From positions 186,001 to 250,000 of the forward strand of contig JADJTO010000005.1 of NCBI GenBank assembly GCA_016711105.1: a stretch of 64,000 bases of DNA, read 5' to 3'. The position numbers and the translations under genes were made by a program. The notes under the pieces were generated by a model. The model did no database searches. It saw nothing but the letters and a program-made list of their open reading frames with translations, and had not been told where the DNA came from. Each line of letters begins with the position of its first letter. Positions within the stretch are counted from its first letter, which is position 1. This DNA comes from Micropruina sp. GTDB taxonomy: Bacteria; Actinomycetota; Actinomycetes; Propionibacteriales; Propionibacteriaceae. This document shows, in pieces, positions 16,717-26,944 of the stretch.

Positions 16717-17908
16717 CCGGCCAACTCCTCCAGCACCGCAACCAAGGCCCCGATTCCGGCCAGGCAGTCGGCCTCCTCGGCATGCTCGGACGGCGAATGC
16801 GACGTCCCGTCAGGGTTCCGGACGAACAACATCGCGCTCGGTACCCCGGCGTTGTCCAGGATGCCGGCGTCATGCCCGGCCGCCGTCCCCAACAGCGGAG
16901 CGTCAAGAAGGACGGCCAGCCGATCCCGCAACACAGCATCGAAGGGGGTGAGCGGCGTCCACGATTCATTGACGATCTGGCCGCCCTGCGCGCTGATCGG
17001 CTGCCACCTGTCGGTCAGGCTCGTGCACCGAAGCCTCCTCCGGGCCGCGCGAATCCAGCCACGCGGTCACGTGCCCGGGGATCGCGTTGACCCCGCCGGG
17101 GTCGATGCGCACCTTGCCGACGGTGGCCACCGAGTCGTTCTTCGCCGGCACCCACCGTGCCGCCAGACCACCCCCGCGCACCCCAGCATCGCGTCGCGGC
17201 GGTCGTCCATGCGGGTGGTGCCGGCGTGGTCGGCCCGCCCCGGGAGGTCGATGCGCCACCGCCCGTGCGGCCAGATGTCACGGCGCCACCGCCACCGGCG
17301 GCCCAGATCGACCAGGCCGCGGCCCTGTTCGACGTGCAACTCGACGAACGTGCACCGAGCCGGGCCAGCGCCTGTCCGGGTCGACCCCGACCGGCTCCGG
17401 CGCCGCCCGTCCGCAACGCCTGCGGCCAGGCTGATGCCGGCGTCGTCGGTGAGCGCCAACGCCCGCTCGGCGCTGAGCGCGCCGGTGATCAGACGGGAAC
17501 CGGCACAGGCGACCCCGAACCGGGCGCCCTCCTCGTCGACAAAGTTCACCACCCCCAGCGGCCCCGCGGGGTGAAGCCTCTCGGGCCCGCAGCTCATCGA
17601 TCGCGGCCAGCGCCGAGACCACCCCGAGCGGTCCGTCGAAGGCACCCCCGTCGGGCACGCTGTCGAGATGGGAGCCGACCACCACCCCCGGTGCCGACGC
17701 CCGGCTGTCACCCACAACCCACCAGCCCCACTGGTTACCGGCGCGGTCCACGCTGTAGGCCAGGCCGAGCCGCTCGCATTGGGCGGCGAACCAGGCCCGG
17801 AGCTGAGCGTCCTCCAACGTCCAAGCGAAGCGGCGGTACCCGCCGGCGTCGGTGCGTCGCGACCCAGGGGCGCAGCTCGTCCCACAACGCCGGAGGTGCG
17901 CGATTCAT
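16713..17908 (-). pseudogene. M20-family amidohydrolase (allantoate amidohydrolase/N-carbamoyl hydrolase type), multiply frameshifted
   Basis: Peptidase M20-type amidase found in actinobacterial hut operons, where it probably acts on the N-formyl or N-carbamoyl amino acid made by HutF; that role is inferred. Recognisable pieces in successive frames are LEDAQLRAWFAAQCERLGL, VVVGSHLDSVPDGGAFDG, VVNFVDEEGARFGVACAGS, FVELHVEQGRGLVDLG, ADHAGTTRMDDRRDAML, KVRIDPGGVNAIPGHV and GTAAGHDAGILDNAGVPSAM, i.e. every M20 block is there. At least six shifts separate them. Start ATG 17908 follows the hutU stop by one base. Either a badly called consensus or a decaying gene. Confidence 0.75.
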
Positions 17909-17909
17909 C

Positions 17910-19567
<1,658 letters not shown>

Positions 19568-19582
19568 GGCGGTGCGTCCTTC

Positions 19583-21121
19583 CTAGTGAAGTGGTGATTC
19601 CAGCACGCTGTTCGCTGCCGCGACCGCGCCTCCGGTGGTGATCAGGTGGTGGGCCAGGTCAATCTCGGGGGAGAGCCAACGATCGGCCCCCGGCCCGGGC
19701 ACGCCCGCCTCGTGCAGCGCCGCAATCACGGCGGCGTGCGCCGGGGAGGGGGTCAGCGGGGCTCGCAGTTCGATCCCGCGGGCGGCGGTGAGCAGCTCGA
19801 TCGCCAGCACCCGGCTGAGCGCGTCGACAGACCGGCGCAGCTTGCGGGCCGCCGACCAGCCCATCGAGACGTGATCCTCCTGCATGGCGCTGGAGGGGAT
19901 CGAGTCGACGCTGGCCGGGGCGGCCAGGCGCTTCAGTTCGGAGACCATCGCCGCCTGGGTGTACTGGGCGATCATGTAGCCCGAATCGACCCCAGGATCG
20001 GCGGCCAGGAAGGGCGGCAGTCCGTGGCTGCGGGCCGGATCGAGCAGCCGGTCGGTGCGCCGCTCACTGATCCCGGCCAGATCGGCGGCGACGATGGCCA
20101 GGAAGTCCAGCACGTAGCCGAGCGGGGCGCCGTGGAAGTTGCCGTTGGATTCGACCCGACCGTCGAACGTGACCACCGGGTTGTCGATCGCCGAGGCCAA
20201 CTCGCAGCCGGCCACCCGTCCGGCATGCTCGATCGTGTCCCGGACGGCACCCGCGACCTGCGGGGCGCAGCGCAGTGAATACGCGTCTTGGACGATGCCG
20301 TCGTCGGCTCCCCGATGCGCCTCGCGGATGCCGCTACCCCGGAGCAGGGCGCGCAGGTTGGCGGCGGAGAGTTGTTGGCCCGGTTGCGGACGCAGCGCCT
20401 GCAGGTCGGCGGCGAACACGTTGTCGGTCCCGAACAAGCCCTCCACACTCATCGCGGCAGTGAGGTCGGCGGCGGTGACCAGGGCGCGCAGATCGGTGAT
20501 CGCCAGGCACAGCATGCCGAGCATGCCGTCGGTGCCGTTGATCAGAGCCAGGCCCTCCTTCTCGGCGAACTCCACCGGCTCGATCCCGGCCTCGCGCAAG
20601 GCTTCGGACGCGGGGCGCACCTGGTTGGACGAGTCGCGCACCAGACCCTCACCCATCAACGCCAACGCGCAGTGGGCCAGCGGAGCCAGGTCCCCGGAGC
20701 AGCCGAGCGACCCGTACTCGTGCACCACCGGGTTCACCCCGGCGTTCAGCATCGCCAGGTAACTGCGTAGAGTCGCCGGACGGATGCCGGTGCGTCCGGT
20801 GGCCAGGGTTTGCAGGCGCAGCAGCATCAGCCCGCGGACCACCTCGGCCTCCACCTCCGGCCCGGTCCCCGCGGCGTGGCTGCGGATCAGCGAACGCTGC
20901 AACTGGGCCCGATTTGCCGGCGGAATGTGCCGGGTCGCCAGCGCGCCGAAGCCGGTGGACACGCCGTAGTGCGGGAACTCGTCCCGGGCCAGCCCGTCCA
21001 CGATCGCCCTCCCCTGGGCGACCCGCTCCAGGGCGGCCGGGCTCACCGTGACCGGGGCCCTGTGTCTGGCCACCGCCACCACGTCCCCGATCGTGAGCGG
21101 GGTCTCGCCGATCAACACCAT
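19583..21121 (-). CDS. hutH: histidine ammonia-lyase
   Basis: Deaminates L-histidine to trans-urocanate using a self-formed MIO cofactor. The 512-residue sequence is complete, with YGVSTGFGALATRHIP near residue 53 and the MIO loop GSLGCSGDLAPLAHCAL; the tripeptide is Cys-Ser-Gly rather than the commoner Ala-Ser-Gly. FHGAPLGYVLDFLAI and MQEDHVSMGWSAARKLRRS complete the active site. It is the first gene of the hut operon; palindromes lie directly before its ATG. A GGAAGG site overlapping its TAG serves hutU. Confidence 0.93.
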   Translation of the reverse strand: MVLIGETPLTIGDVVAVARHRAPVTVSPAALERVAQGRAIVDGLARDEFPHYGVSTGFGALATRHIPPANRAQLQRSLIRSHAAGTGPEVEAEVVRGLMLLRLQTLATGRTGIRPATLRSYLAMLNAGVNPVVHEYGSLGCSGDLAPLAHCALALMGEGLVRDSSNQVRPASEALREAGIEPVEFAEKEGLALINGTDGMLGMLCLAITDLRALVTAADLTAAMSVEGLFGTDNVFAADLQALRPQPGQQLSAANLRALLRGSGIREAHRGADDGIVQDAYSLRCAPQVAGAVRDTIEHAGRVAGCELASAIDNPVVTFDGRVESNGNFHGAPLGYVLDFLAIVAADLAGISERRTDRLLDPARSHGLPPFLAADPGVDSGYMIAQYTQAAMVSELKRLAAPASVDSIPSSAMQEDHVSMGWSAARKLRRSVDALSRVLAIELLTAARGIELRAPLTPSPAHAAVIAALHEAGVPGPGADRWLSPEIDLAHHLITTGGAVAAANSVLESPLH

Positions 21122-21123
21122 GT

Positions 21124-21135
21124 CTGCAATTGCAG
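21124..21135. promoter_or_regulatory. 12-bp palindrome next to hutH start
   Basis: CTGCAATTGCAG is a perfect palindrome two bases upstream of the hutH ATG on the - strand. Position over the translation start and in the hutH/iclR divergent gap suggests a repressor site or 5' UTR element. Confidence 0.4.
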
Positions 21136-21173
21136 CGCCTGGACGACCCTCGCGGCAGGGAGTTCGGTCGCCA

Positions 21174-21195
21174 GGTGTCTCTCATCTGAGACACC
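21174..21195. promoter_or_regulatory. candidate IclR operator between hutH and iclR
   Basis: GGTGTCTC (21174-21181) and GAGACACC (21188-21195) are perfect inverted repeats around the six bases TCATCT. It lies 28 bases before the iclR ATG and 53 bases from hutH, a position suited to control both genes. Confidence 0.5.
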
Positions 21196-21222
21196 GCGGA
21201 GTCGAGGCGGGATGATGGAGGC

Positions 21223-21969
21223 ATGGTCACCAGCCCCGCCGCCGGACACGCGCTCGATGTGTTGACCCTGCTGGCGCGCAATGCCGAGCCGCTGCGGGCC
21301 TCGGCGATCGCCCTCGAACTGGGCCTGCCCCGCTCGACCACGTACCGGTTGCTGAGCACGCTGGCCGTCCGGGGTTTCGTCAGTAACCCGCAGGGCAGCG
21401 GAGGCTACGCGTTGGGGGCGACCGCTTACGAACTCGGGTTCGCCTACCAGCGGCAGCAACCGTTGCAGCGCGCCGCGCGCAGGTTCATCGTCGGCCTGGT
21501 CGAGCGCACCGGCGAGAACGCGCAACTGGCTGTGCTCCAAGGCAAAGACTCGATGTACGTGCTCGAGGAGCGCGCTCCCGGACGGCCCTCCCTGGTCTCT
21601 GCGGTGGGCGTCCGGCTACCGGCGGAACTCACTGCCAGCGGCCTGGCGATGCTCGCCCACCTCTCCTCCACCCAGATCAGCGCGCTCTACCCGCACGCCT
21701 CGGTGCTGACTCGTCGGACGGAACTCGGCCCGACCACCGTGGCCGACCTTCGCCGCACCCTGGGCGAGGTTCGCCGCCGAGGGTATTCCTCCGAACAGGG
21801 CACGGTCACCGCGCGGCTGTCCTCGATCGCGGTGCCGTTGCTCGACTCCGAAGGACGCCCGTTGGCCGCGGTCGCGCTCACTTTTGCCGACGGCCAAGAC
21901 GACGCCGGCTTCCGCCCAGCCCTCGATGTCGCAGTCGCCGGCATTCGCGGACGGCTGGGTTACCGGTAA
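21223..21969 (+). CDS. IclR-family transcriptional regulator, probable hut regulator
   Basis: Winged-helix regulator with effector domain. The N-terminal HTH is LRASAIALELGLPRSTTYRLLSTLAVRGFV; the C-terminal IclR domain contains QLAVLQGKDSMYVLEERAPG, ASGLAMLAHL, YSSEQGTVTARLSSIAVPLLD and PLAAVALTF, in normal order. It has 248 residues, the usual size. It is transcribed away from hutH with an inverted repeat between them, so urocanate-responsive control of the hut operon is the simplest inference. Confidence 0.87.
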   Translation: MVTSPAAGHALDVLTLLARNAEPLRASAIALELGLPRSTTYRLLSTLAVRGFVSNPQGSGGYALGATAYELGFAYQRQQPLQRAARRFIVGLVERTGENAQLAVLQGKDSMYVLEERAPGRPSLVSAVGVRLPAELTASGLAMLAHLSSTQISALYPHASVLTRRTELGPTTVADLRRTLGEVRRRGYSSEQGTVTARLSSIAVPLLDSEGRPLAAVALTFADGQDDAGFRPALDVAVAGIRGRLGYR

Positions 21970-22029
21970 GGCCTTGCCCGCCGGATCAGCTGAGACGAGA
22001 CTGCTGTGCATCCTGGAAAGGGGTTGTCG

Positions 22030-22239
22030 ATGAGCGATCACACGTATGGAATCAGCGAAATTGTCGGAACGTCCGCCGTCTCGATCGAGGACGCGGTCAA
22101 CTGCGCCGTCGCCCGGGCCAACAAGACCTTGCGTCACCTGGACTGGTTCGAGGTGGTCAACGTCCGCGGCCACCTGCAGGACGGCCAGGTGGGCCATTAC
22201 CAGGTGACCCTCAAGATCGGCTTCCGGATCGACGACTGA
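22030..22239 (+). CDS. dodecin family protein
   Basis: Small flavin-storage protein that forms a dodecamer binding FMN/riboflavin (or CoA). The 69 residues show the fold pattern directly: IVGTSAVSIEDAVNCAVARANKTLRHLDWFEV, then RGHLQDGQVGHYQVTLKIGFRID. The conserved Trp that stacks on flavin is present in LDWFEV. ATG 22030 is chosen because GGAAAGGGG lies upstream; the in-frame GTG at 22006 would include that site. It ends 19 bases from the convergent nhaA stop. Confidence 0.9.
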   Translation: MSDHTYGISEIVGTSAVSIEDAVNCAVARANKTLRHLDWFEVVNVRGHLQDGQVGHYQVTLKIGFRIDD

Positions 22240-22258
22240 GGAGTTGAGCGACGACTGA

Positions 22259-23542
22259 CTACTCGTTGGCGTAGCTGTCGTCGGCTTCGTCGGCCTGCTT
22301 CAGCTTGCGATAGTGACGATTTCGGACGCTGAGAATCGCGGTCGCGAGCAGCGCGGCGAGGGTTGAGGCCATCAGCACCCCGATCTTGCCGGCGTCGCCG
22401 TAGTCGCTGTCGGCGCCGAAGGAGAGGTCGTTGATCAGCAGCGACACGGTGAAACCGACCCCGCCGAGGGCAGCCACGCCGACCACGTCCACCCAGGTCA
22501 GGTCGGGGTCGAGGCTCGCCCGGCGCAATCGGGTGACCAGCCACGTGCCCGCGGTGATCCCGACCAGCTTGCCCAACACCAGCGCTGCGATGATGCCCAA
22601 CCCGACGGTGCTGGTGAGCGCCTGAACGAACTTCTCGCCACCACCGATCACCACCCCGGCCGAGAAGAAGGCGAAGACCGGCACCGCGAACCCCGCCGAC
22701 AACGGACGAATCCGGTGCTCGAGGGAGTGCGCCAGTCCACGATCCGGGTCACCGGCCCCCACCGGCACGGTGAACGCGGTCAGCACGCCGGCCACCGTGG
22801 CGTGCACTCCCGAGTTGTACAGCAGCGCCCAGGCCGCCAGCCCGACCGGCAACAGCACGAACCACGTGGCAAGGCCCCTCTGCTCGAACACGTCGCGCCA
22901 GCGCCGGACGACGAACCCGAACACCACCACCATGCCCAAGGCGGCGGCCAGAAAGCCGAGATTGAGGTTGCTGGAGTAGAACAGCGCGATGATCACGATC
23001 GCGATCAGGTCGTCCACCACGGCCAGGGTCAACAGGAACGTGCGCAGGGCTGTCGGCAGATGGCTGCCGATCACGGCCAACACGGCCAACGCGAAGGCGA
23101 TGTCGGTCGCGGTCGGAATCGCCCAGCCGCGCAGCGGTTCCGCCCCGGCGCCCAGGTTGATCCCGACATAGATCAGCGCGGGAACCACCACGCCGGCAAC
23201 CGCTGCGGCGATCGGCACCAGCGCCTTCGCCGGATCCCGCAACTCACCTTCGACGAACTCCCGCTTCAACTCCAGCCCGGCCATGAAGAAGAAGACCGCC
23301 AGCAGGCCGTCCGCTGCCCAATGGCCCAGGCTGAGCCGGAGGTGGAAGTCGCCGACGTCGACGCCGAACTTGGCGTCCCGCAGGGCCAGGTAGGCCTGGG
23401 GCGCGGTGTTGGCCCAGATCAGCGCCGCCACTCCGGCGGCCAACAGGAGCATGCCGCCGATCGACTCGGTGCGCAGCACCGACTGCAGGCGCTGCCACTC
23501 GCGCTGGGTTGCCCGCCGAAGCGGAAGGGTCGGTTGGCTCAT
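22259..23542 (-). CDS. nhaA: NhaA-type Na+/H+ antiporter
   Basis: Inner-membrane antiporter that exchanges internal Na+ for external protons. The 427-residue sequence has about eleven or twelve hydrophobic helices, FFFMAGLELKREFVEGELRD, the signature GWAIPTATDIAFALAVLAV and the ion-binding Asp pair in LLTLAVVDDLIAIVIIALFY. C-terminal VGVAALGGVGFTVSLLI is also conserved. Start ATG 23542 (MSQPTLPLRRA) is preferred to the longer frame because homologues begin shortly before the first helix. It is divergent from the patatin gene. Confidence 0.92.
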   Translation of the reverse strand: MSQPTLPLRRATQREWQRLQSVLRTESIGGMLLLAAGVAALIWANTAPQAYLALRDAKFGVDVGDFHLRLSLGHWAADGLLAVFFFMAGLELKREFVEGELRDPAKALVPIAAAVAGVVVPALIYVGINLGAGAEPLRGWAIPTATDIAFALAVLAVIGSHLPTALRTFLLTLAVVDDLIAIVIIALFYSSNLNLGFLAAALGMVVVFGFVVRRWRDVFEQRGLATWFVLLPVGLAAWALLYNSGVHATVAGVLTAFTVPVGAGDPDRGLAHSLEHRIRPLSAGFAVPVFAFFSAGVVIGGGEKFVQALTSTVGLGIIAALVLGKLVGITAGTWLVTRLRRASLDPDLTWVDVVGVAALGGVGFTVSLLINDLSFGADSDYGDAGKIGVLMASTLAALLATAILSVRNRHYRKLKQADEADDSYANE

Positions 23543-23694
23543 TCGCCCATCCTGCCAGGGGCTTCTGACAAGCGCAGCGATCGTAGGTGGACACCGCACT
23601 TGTGCCTATTGTCGAGGCGTCCCAAGCGCTCCTAGGCTCCGACCAGACGGCGCCGTCGTCCGCGTTCGGCGCGCCCTGACAGCCTGGAGGCACC

Positions 23695-25236
23695 GTGAAG
23701 AACATCCCGCAGGCCCTGTGGGCTCTGACCGAGCGAGCGACCCCGGACCATTACCGCCGGGCGACCCTGATGTTCGCCGACCCGGCGCCCAAGCCGCTGC
23801 CCCCGCCAGAGTCGGTGCGCCACCAGCCGGTTCGGCCGAGCGCTGACCTGCACCCGGTCTACCCGTGGCAGAACCTCACCTTCGAGGGTGGCGGGGCCAA
23901 GGGTTACGCCTACATCGGGGCGATCCAGGCGTTGGAGAAGGCCGGCCTCTACCCGACCTACATCCGCCGCATCGCCGGCACCAGCGTGGGCAGCATGTTG
24001 GCCCTGTTCGCGACCCTGGGCGTCTCCAGTGAGGAGATGATCGCCCGGGTCCCGGCCGACCTGCAGGCTCTGGTGATGGACGGCGGTGGCGGCCGGGTCG
24101 GCTCGATGGCGCGGACCGCCGTCACTCGGGGATGCATCCGGGCCAACGGGCGATGGCGTTCCTCGGCGCGATCCTGGAGGACTACACCGGCAGTGCGGAC
24201 GTCACCTTCCAGCAGTTGCTGGAGTGCACCGGACGTGAGCTCTGCGTCGCCGTGACCAACGTCACCCGGATGATGACCGAGTACTGCCACCCCAAGACCA
24301 CCCCGAACATGCCGGTGCGGGTGGCGATCAGGATGTCGATGTCACTGCCGGTGCTGTTGCAGCCGGTGTTGCTGCAGAAGACCGGCGCACTCGGCGACGT
24401 TGACACCGCCGAGGTCTACGTCGATGGGGGAGTGCTCTGCAACAACCCCAGCCACGCCTTCGACGGCTGGTGGCTTTCGATGGCGCCCACCGACGGCTTC
24501 CTGCATCGCGTCCTCGATCTGGACGACGCCGCCGGCTACTACGCCCGCTCCGTCCGGTTCAGCCCGATCAACGAGCAGACGCTGGCGTTCACCCTGTTCT
24601 CCTCCGACGAGGCTGACCTGACCCGCACCTGGGTGCGTCCCGGTGGCGGCCCTCCGCCTCGTCCGCAAACCCCGGAGAAGCTGCACTACGAGGCGATCGA
24701 ACGGGAGACCGCCATGCTGGCCCAGTTTCCGGAAACCGCTGCGCCGGCTGCTGGCCGCGTTGGGCGAGGTCGACCTTGACGCGGACGGACGCGTCTCGGA
24801 GAAGGAACTGGCCAGGGCCGTCGAAGCCGGCGATGTCAGTTCGGTGGAGCTGCTCAGCATCTTCGGCACCACCTCGATCGCGGAGATCTTCGGGACGCTG
24901 AACCGCAACGCGGACGGGTTCATCGACTTCGCCGAGGTAGTGGCCTTCATCCAGAGTGTCGGGGGTGACCTGACCACTCAGCTGGTCGGCTACCCCGCAC
25001 GTCCGCCCCGCTCGCTGGCCGGTTTCGCGGCGAACCTGTTCGACGCGGTCAGTCGAGACCTGAGCCGGGCCACCGTGACGCCGCAGGAGCGGGCCCGGAC
25101 GGTGCCGATCTGCACCGACTACGTGACCACCCGCTCGTTCGGACTCGTCGCGGCCGATCTGGCCTTCCTGATCGAGTCCGCCAAGCGCAGTACCCGGGCC
25201 TTCCTGCTCGACTTCGACGCCCAACGAGCGGGATAG
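23695..25236 (+). CDS. patatin-like phospholipase with inserted EF-hand pair, two frameshifts
   Basis: Serine lipid acyl hydrolase. GTG 23695 follows TGGAGG. The oxyanion loop is FEGGGAKGYAYIGAIQALEK, the nucleophile elbow AGTSVGSMLA, and the catalytic Asp motif VDGGVLCNNP. After LAQF comes a module with two canonical Ca-binding loops, DLDADGRVSEKEL and NRNADGFIDFAEV. The chain then returns to patatin-type sequence (FAANLFDAVSRDL…RTVPICTDYVTTRSFGLVAADLAFLIESAKRSTRAFL), so the EF hands appear inserted before the final strands. One missing G near 24130 (CGGGG) and one extra base near 24730 break the frame; about 513 residues when joined. Confidence 0.82.
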
Positions 25237-25274
25237 GTGCCCGCCCAGAGCTCAATCAACTCCGGACGGGCACC
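25236..25274. terminator. hairpin between convergent patatin and secreted-protein genes
   Basis: GGTGCCCG (25236-25243) pairs with CGGGCACC (25267-25274). It starts at the last base of the patatin stop and ends seven bases before the stop of the - strand gene, so it can serve both directions. Confidence 0.55.
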
Positions 25275-25280
25275 CAACGG

Positions 25281-26360
25281 TCAGTACTTCACCGTGATCG
25301 TGGAACTGGTGCCCTTGACGCTGTAGCCACATTGGGGCGTCGCGTCGGTGGTCAGGTACGTCCAGGACGGGTACTTCCTGGTTCCGGCGACGTTCTTGAA
25401 GTACAGCCCGGAGAAGATGACCGAGCTTCCCGGGAACTGACCGCACTCGGAGACGGAGTAGACCTCCAAGGCGGCTCCGAAGGTCCAGTTCATCTTCCGC
25501 CCGCCCGCCGTGGTGGTGAAGCTGGTGCTGGCCAGAGAGCCGTTGTCCTTGGTGACGATCTTCCAGGTGGAGCACACCCCGGTCGAGGACGAGCAGCCCG
25601 TGCCGGTGATGGTGCCGTACACGGTGGCTCCGGTCACGGGGAGATACTCGCTGTGATACGTGTTCCCCACGCTGCAGCAGTTCCAGCTGGCGATGGACCA
25701 CTCAGTGAAGCCGGAACCGATCTGGTTCCAGGCCAGTACCGGCTGCATGATGATCGGCGTGCCGGTCAGGTTCTGCAGCCCGGGGAAGAAGTAGACGGTC
25801 TGCGGGCCGATCACGGTGGGGGCGGGAGGGACCGTCCAGGTGGCGCGCAGATACGACATGGAGCCGACGGTGGCGCTGGCGTCAGCGACCCAGCCGGTGA
25901 CGTCCGGCACCGTGCCGGCCTCCGGTACGCCGGGCTTGCCGGGCGCGACCGGTTTGCCGTGCAGGTCGAAGCGCGGGTGGCCGCAGGCTGGGATCTGGCG
26001 GCCTTTGGCCTTGTCAGCGGCAGTGACCAGGTCTGCTGCTGACTTATCACCACTCTGCGGGAGCTCGGCCAGGGCGGCCGCCGGAAGATCAACGATCACC
26101 TCGCCGGAGCCGTTCGGCAGGACCACCTGGTTCGCACCCACTTGGTGAACGCAGTCTGGGTGCAGGTAGCCATTCGGGGTGGGCATGAACTCGGCCGGAA
26201 CTGAGGCCGGACGTTGACCGGTCGCGACCGTGGCGGCGGGGGAGGTGGTGGGCAGGGGGGTGGCAATTGCGGCGCCAGAGGCGAGGACGAGGCCGACCAG
26301 GGTGGCGACCGCGGCAAGAGGGAGAAGGGGGCGGGCTGGATGGTGTTGAGGGTGATTCAT
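25281..26360 (-). CDS. secreted protein with beta-rich, possibly G1-peptidase-like domain
   Basis: Exported 359-residue protein with a signal peptide (hydrophobic LLPLAAVATLVGLVLASGAAIA, cleavage near residue 35). After a Pro-rich linker comes a beta-rich domain from about residue 160: YLRATWTVPP, TVYFFPGLQN, IIMQPVLAWN, WSIASWNCCSVGNTYHSEY and ALEVYSVSECGQFPGS. Gln in IIMQPVLAW and Glu in ALEVYSVSE sit where eqolisin (G1) peptidases carry catalytic Gln and Glu, but this is a visual match only. Several Cys pairs suggest disulphides. No operon partner. Confidence 0.6.
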   Translation of the reverse strand: MNHPQHHPARPLLPLAAVATLVGLVLASGAAIATPLPTTSPAATVATGQRPASVPAEFMPTPNGYLHPDCVHQVGANQVVLPNGSGEVIVDLPAAALAELPQSGDKSAADLVTAADKAKGRQIPACGHPRFDLHGKPVAPGKPGVPEAGTVPDVTGWVADASATVGSMSYLRATWTVPPAPTVIGPQTVYFFPGLQNLTGTPIIMQPVLAWNQIGSGFTEWSIASWNCCSVGNTYHSEYLPVTGATVYGTITGTGCSSSTGVCSTWKIVTKDNGSLASTSFTTTAGGRKMNWTFGAALEVYSVSECGQFPGSSVIFSGLYFKNVAGTRKYPSWTYLTTDATPQCGYSVKGTSSTITVKY

Positions 26361-26392
26361 TTAGTAAAGATAAACTCGCAAGGGGTCGCGCA

Positions 26393-26410
26393 GGTGCCCG
26401 AGAGGGCACC
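26393..26410 (-). terminator. hairpin downstream of GyrI-like gene
   Basis: GGTGCCC, loop GAGA, GGGCACC form a perfect 7-bp stem, extended by partial CGCG pairing outside. It lies 46 bases after the GyrI-like stop in the direction of transcription, before the secreted-protein gene. Confidence 0.55.
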
Positions 26411-26455
26411 CGCGCGTGAATCTGTCGTGAACGAACGGACGGTTCTCGAAATTCA

Positions 26456-26914
26456 TCAATCTGCGAGCGGGAACACCATGCGGGTGACGTTCTGCTCGGG
26501 GTCGATTCCCGGAGGGCTGTCATAGCACTCGAACATGGCGTCGGCGAGTTCGACGGGCTGCTCGGCGAGCCACCCCATCAACTCGTCGTAGCTCTGGGCC
26601 AGCCGATCGTAGGGCCCGATGTGGGTGCCGATCAGGGCCTGAGTCGCCGGATGGTCGGTGACGGTCAGGCTCGGCGCGTCGATCACGTGATCGATCCCGA
26701 AGCCGATCTCAACGTCGACCACGTCGGTCGGCATCGAGAAGTACTTGGCATAAGCCGGGCCGATCAGCTGCCCTCCGGCGGCAGCAACCGTACCCGCTAC
26801 CTCCTGCAGAGTCTCCGGGAAGATGCTGGGCAGGTCAGCCGTGGGTACGACGTGTCGGCGTCCGGCACTCACCCAGGGGCCGAAAGTCCCCTGGTGGGGG
26901 TTCAATCCGGTCAT
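26456..26914 (-). CDS. GyrI-like / AraC-effector-binding domain protein
   Basis: Stand-alone small-molecule-binding domain of the GyrI/SOUL-like fold, 152 residues. RRHVVPTADLPSIFPETLQEV, GQLIGPAYAKYF, VVDVEIGFGID, and TQALIGTHIGPYDRLAQSYDELMGWLAEQ follow the family pattern, in which a Gly-Pro-Tyr/His block and repeated beta-alpha units form the pocket. There is no DNA-binding part, so it is probably a ligand sensor or scavenger. It lies just upstream of ald in reverse gene order; 30 bases separate the ald stop from its ATG. Confidence 0.75.
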   Translation of the reverse strand: MTGLNPHQGTFGPWVSAGRRHVVPTADLPSIFPETLQEVAGTVAAAGGQLIGPAYAKYFSMPTDVVDVEIGFGIDHVIDAPSLTVTDHPATQALIGTHIGPYDRLAQSYDELMGWLAEQPVELADAMFECYDSPPGIDPEQNVTRMVFPLAD

Positions 26915-26944
26915 GATTCCTCCTGGTTGTTCGGTTGACCGTCC

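Noticed and set aside
22715..23635. 306-codon + strand frame opposite nhaA
   Set aside because: His/Gln/Arg-rich antisense shadow; nhaA on the - strand is complete and conserved.
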